From Enterococcus montenegrensis (GTDB taxonomy: Bacteria; Bacillota; Bacilli; Lactobacillales; Enterococcaceae), in the NCBI RefSeq assembly GCF_029983095.1, contig NZ_CP120467.1, positions 1,720,501 to 1,784,500 of the forward strand: a stretch of DNA of 64,000 nt. Reading direction: 5' to 3'. The position numbers were made by a program, and so were the translations under genes. The notes beneath the pieces are model-generated. The model searched no databases. It worked only from the letters and a program-made list of their open reading frames with translations, and had not been told where the DNA came from. Below, one piece after another: positions 1-9,403 of this stretch (its first letter is position 1; every line of letters begins with the position of its first letter).

Positions 1-1470
1 ATAAACTGTTCCCGTTGATAACTTTACTCGCTTTGTTATCTGAACTGTTTTACCTGCGTACCCACTTGCATTTCCATAATATTGATTTGTTATTTGTGTA
101 TTCCACGGTGCCTGCCATATTCCTTGAGATTTCGCTACAGTATCTGTTTTTATCGTCCCAGTTACTTGCATATTCTCATTTTCGATAATTGGATACAATT
201 GCTCGTTAAATCCAGCTTTATCCATCCACATTGTCTTACCATTTAAAGTAAATTGTAAATAAGTTGAGCGTGGGGTTTTCGCTACTTTTGTAATACTTAC
301 TGTTTGCCCAACGTATTGTCCGCCATTACCATAGTACTTAATATTATTTTCAGTATTATATGGTGCACCCCAAACCCCTTGTTTGTTTGCATCATTTCGA
401 ATCTCAGCCCGATAGCTTGTACTATCATTCGCTATAATTGGCTCATAGAATGCTTTCGAATCTAACCAACCAATATTTTTACCAGCCTGACTAAATTGAT
501 AATAAACTGTTCCCGTTGATAACTTTACTCGCTTTGTTATCTGAACTGTTTTACCTGCGTACCCACTTGCATTTCCATAATATTGATTTGTTATTTGTGT
601 ATTCCACGGTGCCTGCCATATTCCTTGAGATTTCGCTACAGTATCTATTTTTATCGTCCCAGTTACTTGCATATTCTCATTTTCGATAATTGGATACAAT
701 TGCTCGTTAAATCCAGCTTTATCCATCCACATTGTCTTACCATTTAAAGTAAATTGTAAATAAGTTGAGCGTGGGGTTTTCGCTACTTTTGTAATACTTA
801 CTGTTTGCCCAACGTATTGTCCGCCATTACCATAGTACTTAATATTATTTTCAGTATTATATGGTGCACTCCAAACCCCTTGTTTGTTTGCATCATTTCG
901 AATCTCAGCCCGATAGCTTGTACTATCATTCGCTATAATTGGCTCATAGAATGCTTTCGAATCTAACCAACCAATATTTTTACCAGCCTGACTAAATTGA
1001 TAATAAACTGTTCCCGTTGATAACTTTACTCGCTTTGTTATCTGAACTGTTTTACCTGCGTACCCACTTGCATTTCCATAATATTGATTTGTTATTTGTG
1101 TATTCCACGGTGCCTGCCATATTCCTTGAGATTTCGCTACAGTATCTGTTTTTATCGTCCCAGTTACTTGCATATTCTCATTTTCGATAATTGGATACAA
1201 TTGCTCGTTAAATCCAGCTTTATCCATCCACATTGTCTTACCATTTAAAGTAAATTGTAAATAAGTTGAGCGTGGGGTTTTCGCTACTTTTGTAATACTT
1301 ACTGTTTGCCCAACGTATTGTCCGCCATTACCATAGTACTTAATATTATTTTCAGTATTATATGGTGCACTCCAAACCCCTTGTTTGTTTGCATCATTTC
1401 GAATCTCAGCCCGATAGCTTGTACTATCATTCGCTATAATTGGCTCATAGAATGCTTTCGAATCTAACCA
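1..1470. repeat. Near-perfect 501-bp tandem repeat in the GW-module region
   Basis: Three copies are visible, starting at 1, 502 and 1003; the third matches until 1470 and the array continues past the left edge. The period is 501 bp, exactly 167 codons, so the frame is kept. Each unit encodes two GW modules, one ending WMDKAGF and one ending WLDSKAF. Reading the copies side by side I found only two base differences: G/A at 146 versus 647, and C/T at 369 versus 870. Such identity points to recent duplication or ongoing homogenisation, and to copy-number instability. Confidence 0.95.
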
Positions 1471-2807
1471 GGCAACCTTATTACCATTTAAATGAATTTT
1501 ATAAAAAGTTCCGCCACTATTAGTTTTAACCACATTGGTAGATCTAAATTTTATATTTTCGTAATTTCCAGCCTCACCCAAGTATTCACTCGAAGAAGAA
1601 GTTCGATATGGTTCAGACCAAAGAGTAAACTGATTCGATATAGACTTATCTTTAATACATAAGTGATAATCAATCTGGCTATTACTGACTACTCTATCAA
1701 GATTCAAAATAAATGCCTCTTTATCAATCCATACATCTTTCTGATTAAAATTTATTTTCCAGTATGTTGAACGATTGGTACTTGCTACTTCAGTTACAAA
1801 CCCTATTTTGTCCGCATATTGTCCAGCATTGCCATAATTTATTATTCCTTCTCTGGTATTATAAACATCCGACCATACACCATGCTTGGAAGATAAATTT
1901 TTTCCCTTAACCTGAACAGGAAAATCAGTTGTATATGATTTATTAATAGAATCATATATTTTTCCAGTAAAGCGCCCTCTATAGTCAATATTTATATCAA
2001 AAGTTCCTATTCCTGTATTTATATTGGGATATTTTAAGGTAGAAGCCCATTGCCAAGCCGAATAAGCAGAATTTAACAAATTATTTTTATTAGGGTTTAC
2101 TGGATATTGTGCAATCCATAAATTATTGTTACCAATTTTTTTAGGATCGAGTAGTGGAGATGCACCCCACACCCAACTTGCAGAAGTGTAATGAATGACG
2201 TTTTTGTATCCTCTTGAATTCAATTGCTTTGCAAAAGTTTGCGAATTATTAGTAATCGCTGTTCCTAAAACAGTATAATCTTCAATGTCATTGACCATGA
2301 CAGTATTCTTTGAAAGCTCTAAAGAATCTGCAATATTTGCAAAAAAATTTGCTTCGGAAACAGCTTCCTTACTATTTTTAAACTTACTATAATGATAAAC
2401 AGAAACAGTTAAACCTGCAGCCTTTGCATTGTTTATTTGTGAAAACATATAAGTTTTATTTTGATAATAAGTCCCTTCGCTTAATTTTACTACCACGCCA
2501 CGTAAGCCATACCTTTTCATCTGTTGATACTGCGCTACTGAAATATATTCATTCCATGATGACACATCAATAAAATCTTTATTAGGTAAAGAATTGTCTG
2601 TTGCCCAATAGTATGTGGCTTGTGTATTAAGTAATTTCGGCAATGCTATTGATTGCTGGTTCATTTCCTTGTTTGATTTATCAAGCCGTTGTTGAATTGG
2701 ATCACTTTCAATTCCCAATCCAAAATCCTCTGCATAGACATACTTACCCGTTACAAAAAAAATAAATACACTGCAAAAAAACAATAAACTAAAAAAATTT
2801 TTTTCAT
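1..2807 (-). CDS. Secreted GH25 muramidase with GW repeats, 3' end off the window, start out of frame by one base
   Basis: This looks like a cell-wall lytic enzyme (N-acetylmuramidase) exported and held on the surface by GW modules. After a signal-like segment ending near VYAED there is a GH25 domain with FIDVSSW, the core strand VVVKLSEGTYY, VYHYSKF, the acidic NDIEDY motif expected at the active site, and LWIAQYPVNP. About eight GW (SH3-like) modules follow, the last cut by the window edge; they end in WIDKEAF, WLDSKAF or WMDKAGF. A good Shine-Dalgarno (GGAG, 2815-2818) sits 7 nt before the ATG at 2805-2807, but that ATG reads only 18 codons to a stop. The enzyme frame is open from 2823 to the left edge and lacks its own ATG. 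A -1 shift in the A7 run (2798-2804) joins the two and gives a normal signal peptide starting MKKNFFSLLFF. Domain call is strong; whether the gene is expressed is unsure. Confidence 0.8.
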
Positions 2808-2871
2808 TTTTATTCTCCAAACTTCATAATTGATACTTCATTTTATCATGAGTAAGCCACAAAAAAATGAT

Positions 2872-3351
2872 TTATTTTTCCAAAATATAATCATTCATAA
2901 TAAATCCTTGACCAATTTCATCGTCTTTGGTGGCAACAATATTAAAGCCGCGATGCTTATAAATTGCCACAGACTGTGCATTATCCCGATTCACCCGCAA
3001 TTGTTGTCTCAAGTTTAGTGCCTTACTTAGGCTATCATACCAATCAAAGATATGACGCATTAACCCTTGCCCGCGAAATTGCTTTTTGATGTAAAGTTTG
3101 CTGATATAAATAACTTCATTTTTTATTTCATAGGCAGTGTAGCCAATTATTTCATTTTCCTGTATTAATGCAAAGTAGTGCACACCGCTTTTAATTTCAT
3201 CCGCAATATTTTTTTCTGACTGATAGTTATGCAACATAAAATCAACTTGTTTTGCGCCAATTATCGGCGTAAACCATTCTTGCCAAATTTCGACCACGAC
3301 AGGATATAAAGCCTGGATATCATTTTGTGTTTCAACCTTTTTTTTCTCCAC
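2872..3351 (-). CDS. GNAT-family N-acetyltransferase
   Basis: A 159-residue single-domain GNAT protein that should transfer an acetyl group from acetyl-CoA to an amine; the substrate is unknown. The family pattern is clear: the beta4 strand VIYISKLYI is followed by the acetyl-CoA loop KKQFRGQGLMRHI (the R/Q-x-x-G-x-G/A motif), then LRVNRDNAQSVAIYKHRGFNIV near the C terminus, typical of motif B. The start is GTG at 3349-3351, set by GGAGG (3359-3363) seven bases upstream. It lies just downstream of sodA on the same strand but behind the sodA terminator, so it may depend partly on read-through. The generic family is certain, the role is not. Confidence 0.88.
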   Translation of the reverse strand: MEKKKVETQNDIQALYPVVVEIWQEWFTPIIGAKQVDFMLHNYQSEKNIADEIKSGVHYFALIQENEIIGYTAYEIKNEVIYISKLYIKKQFRGQGLMRHIFDWYDSLSKALNLRQQLRVNRDNAQSVAIYKHRGFNIVATKDDEIGQGFIMNDYILEK

Positions 3352-3371
3352 TTCAACGCCTCCAAAATAAA

Positions 3372-3405
3372 AAAATGTGATGAAAGTTTCCCTTCATCAC
3401 ATTTT
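3372..3405 (-). terminator. Rho-independent terminator of sodA
   Basis: A perfect 13-bp inverted repeat (3372-3384 with 3393-3405) with an 8-nt loop, followed on the minus strand by a run of T. It sits 11 bases after the sodA stop codon and overlaps the leader of the GNAT gene. Confidence 0.85.
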
Positions 3406-3415
3406 AGACTACTTA

Positions 3416-4021
3416 CTATGCTTTTTCAAAGTGTTCGTTTGCTTTGTCCCAGTTTACAACTTCCCAGAAAGCTGCAATGTAATCTGGCCGTACATTTTTA
3501 TATTTTAAATAATAAGCATGTTCCCATACATCTAAACCGATAATTGGTGTCTTACCTTCCATTAAAGGAGAGTCTTGATTGGCTGTTGACATAATCGCCA
3601 ATTTACCATTATCTACTACTAACCACGCCCAACCAGAACCAAAACGTCCTGTAGCGGCTGTTTTAAATTCATTTTTAAAATCTTCAAAAGAGCCAAAAGT
3701 TTCATCAATCGCATCCTTTAAAGAACCCGTTGGCGCCCCGCCAGCATTCGGTGCCATAATTTCCCAAAAGAAAGTATGATTGGCATGTCCACCGCCATTA
3801 TTTTGAACTGCGGTACGAATATCAGCCGGAATTTCATCCATATAAGCAATCAATTCTTCCACACTTTTTTCTGCTAATTCTGGATATTTTTCTAAAGCCG
3901 CATTTAAATTTGTCACATAAGTATTATGATGTTTGTCATGATGCAAGTGCATTGTTTCCACGTCAATATAAGGTTCCAATGCGTCATATGCGTAAGGTAA
4001 TTCTGGTAAAGTATAAGCCAT
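3416..4021 (-). CDS. sodA: Manganese/iron superoxide dismutase
   Basis: This enzyme turns superoxide into oxygen and hydrogen peroxide in the cytoplasm. The 201-residue length is normal. Metal ligands are all in place: His in MHLHHDKHH near residue 27, His in [12 protein letters not shown] near residue 81, and the Asp and His of [13 protein letters not shown] near residues 163-167. Gly in [13 protein letters not shown] and the second-shell residues fit the Mn-type enzyme common in enterococci and lactococci. An AGGAGG Shine-Dalgarno precedes the ATG by 6-7 bases. The gene appears monocistronic, with its own strong terminator. Confidence 0.97.
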   Translation of the reverse strand: MAYTLPELPYAYDALEPYIDVETMHLHHDKHHNTYVTNLNAALEKYPELAEKSVEELIAYMDEIPADIRTAVQNNGGGHANHTFFWEIMAPNAGGAPTGSLKDAIDETFGSFEDFKNEFKTAATGRFGSGWAWLVVDNGKLAIMSTANQDSPLMEGKTPIIGLDVWEHAYYLKYKNVRPDYIAAFWEVVNWDKANEHFEKA

Positions 4022-4120
4022 TTTCGAAATCCTCCTAAATGTTATTTACAATGTAAACACTATCAGAGAAAAGTCAATTATTCAAAAAATATGCCTCAAT
4101 TTAATTAATTTGAGCAACAT

Positions 4121-4561
4121 TTAAACCACTTTATCTTTTGAATTAAAAATAAACAATTTACTAAAAAGATAGTTAGCAATGACAACTAAGACTTGAGTAA
4201 ATAATTTTGCGAATAAATCACCAGTCTGTAACATATCAATGCAAATCATCATAGAAATCATATCTAGCCCGAAAGATAATAATCTATAAAATACAAATTT
4301 ACTAAATTCTACAATTAATTCTTTAATGTTCTCAGTTCTCGAATGAAATACCCAAACTTTATTAGTTATAAACGCAAATAAAATTGCAATCATATTTGCA
4401 ATTATATTTGCCATTATATAATTGGTCTTTATCCACTCTCTAAATATGAAATAAATAATTATGTTTACTAACGTTGTCAGTCCGCCAAAAAAAAGATAGA
4501 TAAAAACTTCCCATAAATGCCTTTTTTCTAGTTCATGTTTAAATTTTAAATAGAAATTCAC
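4121..4561 (-). CDS. GtrA-like membrane flippase
   Basis: A 146-residue membrane protein with four predicted helices (about residues 16-36, 46-67, 85-105 and 118-138) and the GtrA pattern, including GGLTTLVNIIIYF, NIIANMIAILFAFITNKVWVF and ANYLFSKLFIF. GtrA proteins are thought to move polyprenyl-phosphate-linked sugars across the membrane for side-chain glycosylation of wall polymers or O antigens. The start is GTG with AAAGGAG seven bases upstream. A partner GtrB-type glycosyltransferase lies 2.1 kb away at 6702-7637 and a GT-C-like protein at 13468. Family assignment is good; the substrate is unknown. Confidence 0.85.
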   Translation of the reverse strand: MNFYLKFKHELEKRHLWEVFIYLFFGGLTTLVNIIIYFIFREWIKTNYIMANIIANMIAILFAFITNKVWVFHSRTENIKELIVEFSKFVFYRLLSFGLDMISMMICIDMLQTGDLFAKLFTQVLVVIANYLFSKLFIFNSKDKVV

Positions 4562-4717
4562 AAAATTACTCCTTTACTTTTCATTTCGTTTTCCATCATA
4601 CACAAATGTAAGCTTTTCTTCTACTAATTTCAAAGATATTTAATCAATTCTCCTTGTAAAAGCCCCAGACCTTCGATAGAATGGATTGAATACTTATAAA
4701 AAGGAGTCCTGCTCTGA

Positions 4718-5527
4718 ATGTTACACTTAATGAAAAGTTCTTTTTTCCAGTTTCGGGAGTTACTTGCAGCAAAAAAATTAGCCTTTGGTAAAGTGATTGG
4801 CTATATTTTTATCTTAGGCGCTATTCTTACATTACCTCTGGCCTATAAGGTTAGCAGTGTTTTTCACGATATTCAACATGATGGTCAAAAAATTGCCGCT
4901 AAGCTACCTGATTTTACAATTGAAAAGAACCAGTTACAACCAGCGGATGCAAAAGAAAAAGGATTTATCTACCAAACTGATTCGATTATTTTCACCTTTG
5001 ATCCGCAAGGCAAACGAACTGCCAAAGATATTACAACAGATATGGTCGGAAACTTTCTTAGTATCGGTCTTTTAAAAGATGATTTAGTTGTAGCAATGCC
5101 AAGTACCGGCGCAAGTTCTGCACTACTTGGTGACAATCAAATAGTTATACCTTATTCTGAAGCATCCCTTGCTTCTTTATCTGGTAGTCATATCCGAGAT
5201 TATTTACAAGACACTAAGATTCCTTGGTGGATGTATCTGATTGCTTTTTTAGTTTCACTTTACCCTAGCGTTGTGAATTTACTTGTCACCTTATTGTTTG
5301 CAACACTTGGTGCAACACTGCAAACAAAAATGCGACGGCTAAAACTAAGTAGCTTTGAGAATTTTAAAATTGTAGTTTTCGCTGCAACTTTACCTGTGAT
5401 CTTAACTGCAATTATCCATTTTGTGACAATGAATTTCGATGCTACCATGTTCATTTTGATTGCAACTTTATTTATCTTTAATCAAGTCATTAAAAAAATC
5501 CCGCAAGAAGAACAAAAATCAAATTAA
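4718..5527 (+). CDS. DUF1189-type membrane protein
   Basis: A 269-residue protein that resembles the DUF1189 family of Firmicutes, whose function is not known. One helix near residues 26-46 is followed by a roughly 110-residue extracytoplasmic domain, then three C-terminal helices (about 165-195, 215-240, 243-258). An AAGGAG lies 11 bases before the ATG at 4718; the in-frame ATG four codons later is less well spaced. It stands alone on the plus strand with its own terminator. I infer only membrane location. Confidence 0.72.
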   Translation: MLHLMKSSFFQFRELLAAKKLAFGKVIGYIFILGAILTLPLAYKVSSVFHDIQHDGQKIAAKLPDFTIEKNQLQPADAKEKGFIYQTDSIIFTFDPQGKRTAKDITTDMVGNFLSIGLLKDDLVVAMPSTGASSALLGDNQIVIPYSEASLASLSGSHIRDYLQDTKIPWWMYLIAFLVSLYPSVVNLLVTLLFATLGATLQTKMRRLKLSSFENFKIVVFAATLPVILTAIIHFVTMNFDATMFILIATLFIFNQVIKKIPQEEQKSN

Positions 5528-5530
5528 ATA

Positions 5531-5614
5531 AAAGACGCCTTTCAATGTAGTGACTCTAAAAGTTAGCTTAAAAATCTAGCTTTTAGAGTCCTACAAAACT
5601 TGAAAAGCGTCTTT
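5531..5614 (+). terminator. Long hairpin terminator after the DUF1189 gene
   Basis: An extended imperfect hairpin: 5531-5538 pairs with 5607-5614, 5540-5545 with 5600-5605, and 5552-5561 perfectly with 5581-5590. It ends in a T-run at 5611-5617 on the plus strand. It separates the DUF1189 gene from the dehydrogenase. Confidence 0.75.
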
Positions 5615-5664
5615 TTTAATTTCCTTTGCTACAATAAAAGTATGTACATAAAGGAGGAAGTTTT

Positions 5665-6609
5665 ATGACGAAATATATCTTATCCAGTCGCCCTTTTAAA
5701 CCAGAATTGATTAATGAAATAAAAAAAATTGCGCCAGAATATGATTTTATTACCGAAATCGCTACAACTGCAGCTTGGCAACAAGTGGAAATTACCATCG
5801 GTTGGCAAAAAAAATGGGATAAATTACTAGCACCTAATTCCAACTTAAAGTGGGTACAAAGTATTTCCGCTGGAGTTGATTATCTTCCACTTCAAGATTT
5901 TAAAAAGCAAAATATTTTGTTGACAAATGCAAAAGGTATTCACAAAGAAGCGATTAGTGAACACGTTTTAACGACAATTTTGATGCGCCTTAGAGGCTTT
6001 AATGAAGCAGCTGTTGGCCAACGTCATAAAAAATGGCAACAAACTATTTTTTATGGCAAATTAGAAGAACAAAAAATTTTGATTGTTGGTACTGGCCAAA
6101 TTGGCCAAGAACTCGCTGGAACTTTGAATTTACTTGGTAATCATCCCACCGGAATTAATACTTCTGGCCACAGTGCCCAAAATTTCACGAATACACATGC
6201 AATTTCAGAACTAAAAACAATAGCTCAACAATTTGATTTCATTGTCAACATTCTTCCCCTCACCGCTGAAACGTATCATCTGTATGACACAGAATTTTTT
6301 AATCTACTCCGTCCAAGTGCTACTTTTATTAACGTCGGAAGAGGTGCCAGCGTGGATACACTTGCCCTAGTTAAAGCCCTACAAGAACAAACAATTGCCT
6401 ATGCTGCATTAGATGTCTTTGAAGAAGAGCCACTTGCTTCTAATAGTCCCCTATGGGAGCTAGATAACATTTTGATTACTCCCCATATTGCTGGCATGGT
6501 ACCACATTTCCAGCAAAAATTCATGAGGATCTTTTTGAAAAATCTTGACTCCTTTGTTAAAACGCAAGCTGTCAGCCAAAATCAAGTTGATCTTACAAAA
6601 GGTTACTAA
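5665..6609 (+). CDS. D-isomer-specific 2-hydroxyacid dehydrogenase
   Basis: A 314-residue NAD(P)-dependent oxidoreductase of the D-2-hydroxyacid dehydrogenase family, which interconverts 2-keto acids and D-2-hydroxy acids. The Rossmann motif is LIVGTGQIGQEL near residue 140. Catalytic residues are visible: Arg in INVGRGASVD, Glu in DVFEEEPL and His in ITPHIAG. The divergent N-terminal lid (GWQKKWDKLLAP) is like that of the glyoxylate/hydroxypyruvate-type members rather than VanH or D-lactate dehydrogenase. AAGGAGG lies 8 bases before the ATG. It is a single gene bounded by two hairpins. Family certain, substrate unknown. Confidence 0.88.
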   Translation: MTKYILSSRPFKPELINEIKKIAPEYDFITEIATTAAWQQVEITIGWQKKWDKLLAPNSNLKWVQSISAGVDYLPLQDFKKQNILLTNAKGIHKEAISEHVLTTILMRLRGFNEAAVGQRHKKWQQTIFYGKLEEQKILIVGTGQIGQELAGTLNLLGNHPTGINTSGHSAQNFTNTHAISELKTIAQQFDFIVNILPLTAETYHLYDTEFFNLLRPSATFINVGRGASVDTLALVKALQEQTIAYAALDVFEEEPLASNSPLWELDNILITPHIAGMVPHFQQKFMRIFLKNLDSFVKTQAVSQNQVDLTKGY

Positions 6610-6654
6610 AAATTTTTTATAGTTGTATTGTCTTCGTGCTCAATTAAAAAGCAA

Positions 6655-6703
6655 AAAACCTTGTTGAAAAGCTAACGAACTGTCAGTTTTTCAACAAGGT
6701 TTT
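6655..6703. terminator. Bidirectional terminator between convergent genes
   Basis: A near-perfect stem of about 16 bp (6655-6670 with 6687-6703) lies between the convergent dehydrogenase and glycosyltransferase genes. The T-run is stronger on the minus strand. The stop codon of the minus-strand gene (6702-6704) touches the edge of the stem. Confidence 0.8.
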
Positions 6704-7637
6704 ACGGTCTATTTTTATCTGACTCCTTTATTAAGTAATGGGGTCGCTTTTTTGTTTCCAAAAATATTTTGCCAATATATTTCCCGATAATCCCTAAGCA
6801 AAGTAACTGTAAGCCCCCCACAAATAGAAAAATGGAAACCATAGAAGGCCAGCCACTGGTAGGGTCGCCAAACAATAAGGCCCGTACAACAATAAAAATC
6901 AAGGCAATACCAGAGCCAAAACACGACAAAGCACCTACAAAAGAAGCGATGTTTAGTGGTAAGTCAGAAAAATTCACGATCCCATCAATCGAGTATTTTA
7001 AAAGTTGCCAAAAAGACCAAGAAGTTTTACCCGCAACACGTGCGACATTTTCATAAGCAATGTACTCTGTTTTAAAACCAACCCAACTAAAAATTCCTTT
7101 AGAAAAACGGTTATATTCAGTTATTTGCAAAACAGCATCTACCATTTGCCTTGTCATAAGTCGGAAATCACGGACACCAGACACGAGTTCAGTCTCGCCA
7201 ATTTTATTCATCAAATAATAAAATAAGCGCGCAAATAAACTCCTAAGCTTAGGTTCACCAGCGCGGTTTTTTCTTCTGGTAGCGACACTATCTAAATCAT
7301 GGGCTACTAATAAATCATACATCTCCACTAATAATTGCGGTGGATCTTGCAAATCAGCATCCATTAATGTCACATAGTCTCCTTTGGCATTTTGTAACCC
7401 CGCATATATTGCAGCCTCCTTGCCAAAATTACGAGAAAATGAAAAATAATGAACCTTTCCACCACTCTTTACTGACAATTCTTTCATCAGCTTCAAAGTC
7501 TTATCAGTAGATCCGTCATCGATTAAAATGTATTCCACATCTAAAGGCAGCACTTTTTCAATTTTTGCCATTTCAGCAAAGAAGTAAGGCAAACTTTTTT
7601 CTTCATTAAAACACGGTACAATAACCGACAAAAGCAT
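6702..7637 (-). CDS. GtrB/CsbB-type polyprenyl-phosphate glycosyltransferase
   Basis: A 311-residue GT2 enzyme of the dolichol-phosphate/bactoprenol-phosphate glycosyltransferase type, which loads a sugar from a nucleotide sugar onto undecaprenyl phosphate at the inner membrane face. The N-terminal GT-A domain has SVIVPCFNEE, YILIDDGSTDKT and MDADLQDPP with the DxD motif, plus VSGVRDFRLMTR. Two C-terminal helices (about 230-255 and 265-285) are typical. AGGAG lies 9 bases before the ATG. It is last in a run with ktrA and the HesB-like gene, 22 bases apart. A GtrA partner lies at 4121-4561. Confidence 0.9.
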   Translation of the reverse strand: MLLSVIVPCFNEEKSLPYFFAEMAKIEKVLPLDVEYILIDDGSTDKTLKLMKELSVKSGGKVHYFSFSRNFGKEAAIYAGLQNAKGDYVTLMDADLQDPPQLLVEMYDLLVAHDLDSVATRRKNRAGEPKLRSLFARLFYYLMNKIGETELVSGVRDFRLMTRQMVDAVLQITEYNRFSKGIFSWVGFKTEYIAYENVARVAGKTSWSFWQLLKYSIDGIVNFSDLPLNIASFVGALSCFGSGIALIFIVVRALLFGDPTSGWPSMVSIFLFVGGLQLLCLGIIGKYIGKIFLETKKRPHYLIKESDKNRP

Positions 7638-7659
7638 TTGCTTAAACTCCTATAATAGT

Positions 7660-7953
7660 TTAGTCTTCTGTAAATAAATACTTAGGTTCATTTAACTTTT
7701 CATCCAAGTCGACGGTTAAATCATAGCCTTTGAAAAACCATTCATCTGCTTCATCGGCATAAAATAAAATCCCATCAGCGGTTGCTTTTGCAATTGGGTT
7801 TTCTGGTGTATCAACAGACATCCCAACTGAAAAACCTTCGTGCACTTGCGTTTTACCGTAAACTTTACCGTAAAAACGAACTCCCATCCCCTCATCAACT
7901 GTTAATTCTGTTTTAAACCATTTTGCCGCTGCTGGTGTTATTGTTATTTTCAT
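7660..7953 (-). CDS. HesB/IscA-fold small protein lacking the cluster cysteines
   Basis: A 97-residue protein that resembles the HesB/YneR branch of the IscA fold (MKITITPAAAKWFKTEL...GVRFYGKVYG). True A-type iron-sulfur carriers have three conserved cysteines; this protein has no cysteine at all, so a cluster-carrier role is unlikely. The YneR-type branch in Firmicutes has no settled function. GAGGG precedes the ATG. It lies 12 bases after ktrA and 22 bases before the glycosyltransferase, in one apparent transcription unit. Confidence 0.75.
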   Translation of the reverse strand: MKITITPAAAKWFKTELTVDEGMGVRFYGKVYGKTQVHEGFSVGMSVDTPENPIAKATADGILFYADEADEWFFKGYDLTVDLDEKLNEPKYLFTED

Positions 7954-7965
7954 TAATATCCCTCA

Positions 7966-8631
7966 CTAATCATTCATTTTTTCATCTAAAATATCCACGT
8001 CGTCTGTTTCACCAATCACCAAAAGATTATCATTTTTTAAAACGATTTCATCGGCTGTAGGAGAAACAACAACTTTGCCGTTAACCCGGCGAATACCGAC
8101 TACCGTTAAACCAAAATTTTGGCGGAAATTCAAGTTTGCCAATGTCTTATCATAAAATTTGGGATTGGTCACACGTATTTCTGCCAATGAATAGTCATCT
8201 GATAATTCAACATAATCTAAAATATTTTTAGAAACGAGATTATGGGCTATTCTTACCCCCATATCCCTTTCAGGATGCACAACGCGATCGGCGCCGATTT
8301 TTTCTAATACCCGGGCGTGATATTCGTTTTGCGCTTTAGCCAAAACATTTGGGACGCCCATTTCTTTCACCATTAACGTAACTAAAATGCTTGCTTGAAT
8401 ATCTTCTCCAATTGCGACAATCACATGATCAAAATTACGAATGCCCAATGAGCGTAAAGTCATTTCGTCTTGCGCATTTCCCACGACAGCATGGGTTGCG
8501 ATATTCATATATTCATTTACACGATCTTCACTACTATCAATCGCTAAAACCTCTTGACCAGATTCAATCAAAGTTCGACAAATACTGCCTCCAAAACGCC
8601 CTAAACCAATAATGGCATAATTTTGTTTCAT
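7966..8631 (-). CDS. ktrA: KtrA potassium-uptake regulatory subunit (RCK protein)
   Basis: A 221-residue cytoplasmic RCK protein that gates the KtrB potassium channel in response to nucleotides, and in Firmicutes is also a c-di-AMP target. The N-terminal Rossmann motif YAIIGLGRFGGSICRTL is followed by an acidic end to beta2 (LAIDSSEDRV); the C-terminal TrkA-C (RCK_C) domain starts around residue 140. The start is the ATG at 8629-8631, because AAGGAG lies just upstream inside a longer in-frame extension that begins at 8646. No ktrB gene is adjacent, so the channel subunit must be elsewhere. Confidence 0.9.
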   Translation of the reverse strand: MKQNYAIIGLGRFGGSICRTLIESGQEVLAIDSSEDRVNEYMNIATHAVVGNAQDEMTLRSLGIRNFDHVIVAIGEDIQASILVTLMVKEMGVPNVLAKAQNEYHARVLEKIGADRVVHPERDMGVRIAHNLVSKNILDYVELSDDYSLAEIRVTNPKFYDKTLANLNFRQNFGLTVVGIRRVNGKVVVSPTADEIVLKNDNLLVIGETDDVDILDEKMND

Positions 8632-8697
8632 TCTATTCTCCTTCATTAGTACACTTTATTTAAAACAGCTATCGTAACTTATGTAGCTAGTATAACA

Positions 8698-8727
8698 AAG
8701 ACCCCTTCGTTGTGCTATCGAAGAGGT
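8698..8727 (-). terminator. Terminator of the liaFSR operon
   Basis: On the minus strand a stem of about 8-10 bp (CCTCTTCG with CGAAGGGG, one G-U pair) is followed by TCTTTGTT. It lies directly after the liaR stop codon and before ktrA. Confidence 0.65.
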
Positions 8728-8733
8728 TTTGTT

Positions 8734-9363
8734 TTATTTGGCTAGTCCATGTTTAAAGGCATAAATAGCCGCTTGCGTTCGGTCTTCAACTTCCAATTTT
8801 GATAAAATATTCGAGACATGTGTTTTCACAGTCTTTAAGGTGATGAATAATTCGTCAGCGATCTCTTGATTACTTTTTCCTTGTGCAATTAATAATAAAA
8901 TTTCTCTTTCCCGATTTGTTAAATCTTCGTGTAAAATTGGCGTTTTATTCGTTAAACGATTCATCATTTTGCTTGTAACTTCTGGCTCTAAAATTCGTTC
9001 GCCCCGGTAAGTCGCTCGAATTGCATCAGCTATTTCATGGGCCGTAGATGTTTTCAGTAAATAACCAGACGCACCTGCTTCAATAGCAGGATAAACTTTT
9101 TCATCGTCAATAAAACTGGTAACAATTAAGATTTTGGCTTCTGGCCATGTTTTTAAAATAGCTTTAGTTGACGCAATACCATCCATGACATCCATCACTA
9201 AATCCATCAAAATTACATCTGGTTTTAAAGATAACGCCTTTTCATAACCAATTTGGCCATTTTCAGCTTCACCTACAACTTCTATATCATCTTGAATGGA
9301 TAAATAAGAAGATACACCTAAACGCACCATCTCGTGGTCATCCACAAGTAAAACTTTAATCAC
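8734..9363 (-). CDS. liaR: LiaR/VraR-type response regulator
   Basis: A NarL-class regulator of the cell-envelope stress (daptomycin, bacitracin, lipid II) response. The receiver domain has the acidic pair DDHEMVRLG, the phosphoacceptor Asp in [10 protein letters not shown], and the Lys in [11 protein letters not shown]. The C-terminal LuxR-type helix-turn-helix is [27 protein letters not shown], then [11 protein letters not shown]. The start is GTG at 9361-9363, set by AGGAGG eight bases upstream; this gives 209 residues, matching the family. A longer in-frame ATG at 9411 would overlap liaS. It is the last gene of liaFSR. Confidence 0.93.
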   Translation of the reverse strand: MIKVLLVDDHEMVRLGVSSYLSIQDDIEVVGEAENGQIGYEKALSLKPDVILMDLVMDVMDGIASTKAILKTWPEAKILIVTSFIDDEKVYPAIEAGASGYLLKTSTAHEIADAIRATYRGERILEPEVTSKMMNRLTNKTPILHEDLTNREREILLLIAQGKSNQEIADELFITLKTVKTHVSNILSKLEVEDRTQAAIYAFKHGLAK

Positions 9364-9403
9364 ACCAACATCCTCCTTTAAAGAAACCCGTAACGATAAA
9401 AAA

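Noticed and set aside
1..1470. CRISPR array
   Set aside because: The repeats are 501 bp long, adjacent with no spacers, in frame and encode GW modules.
8632..8733. c-di-AMP riboswitch before ktrA
   Set aside because: Only about 100 bases are available and part of them is the liaR terminator; I see none of the conserved ydaO-type core.
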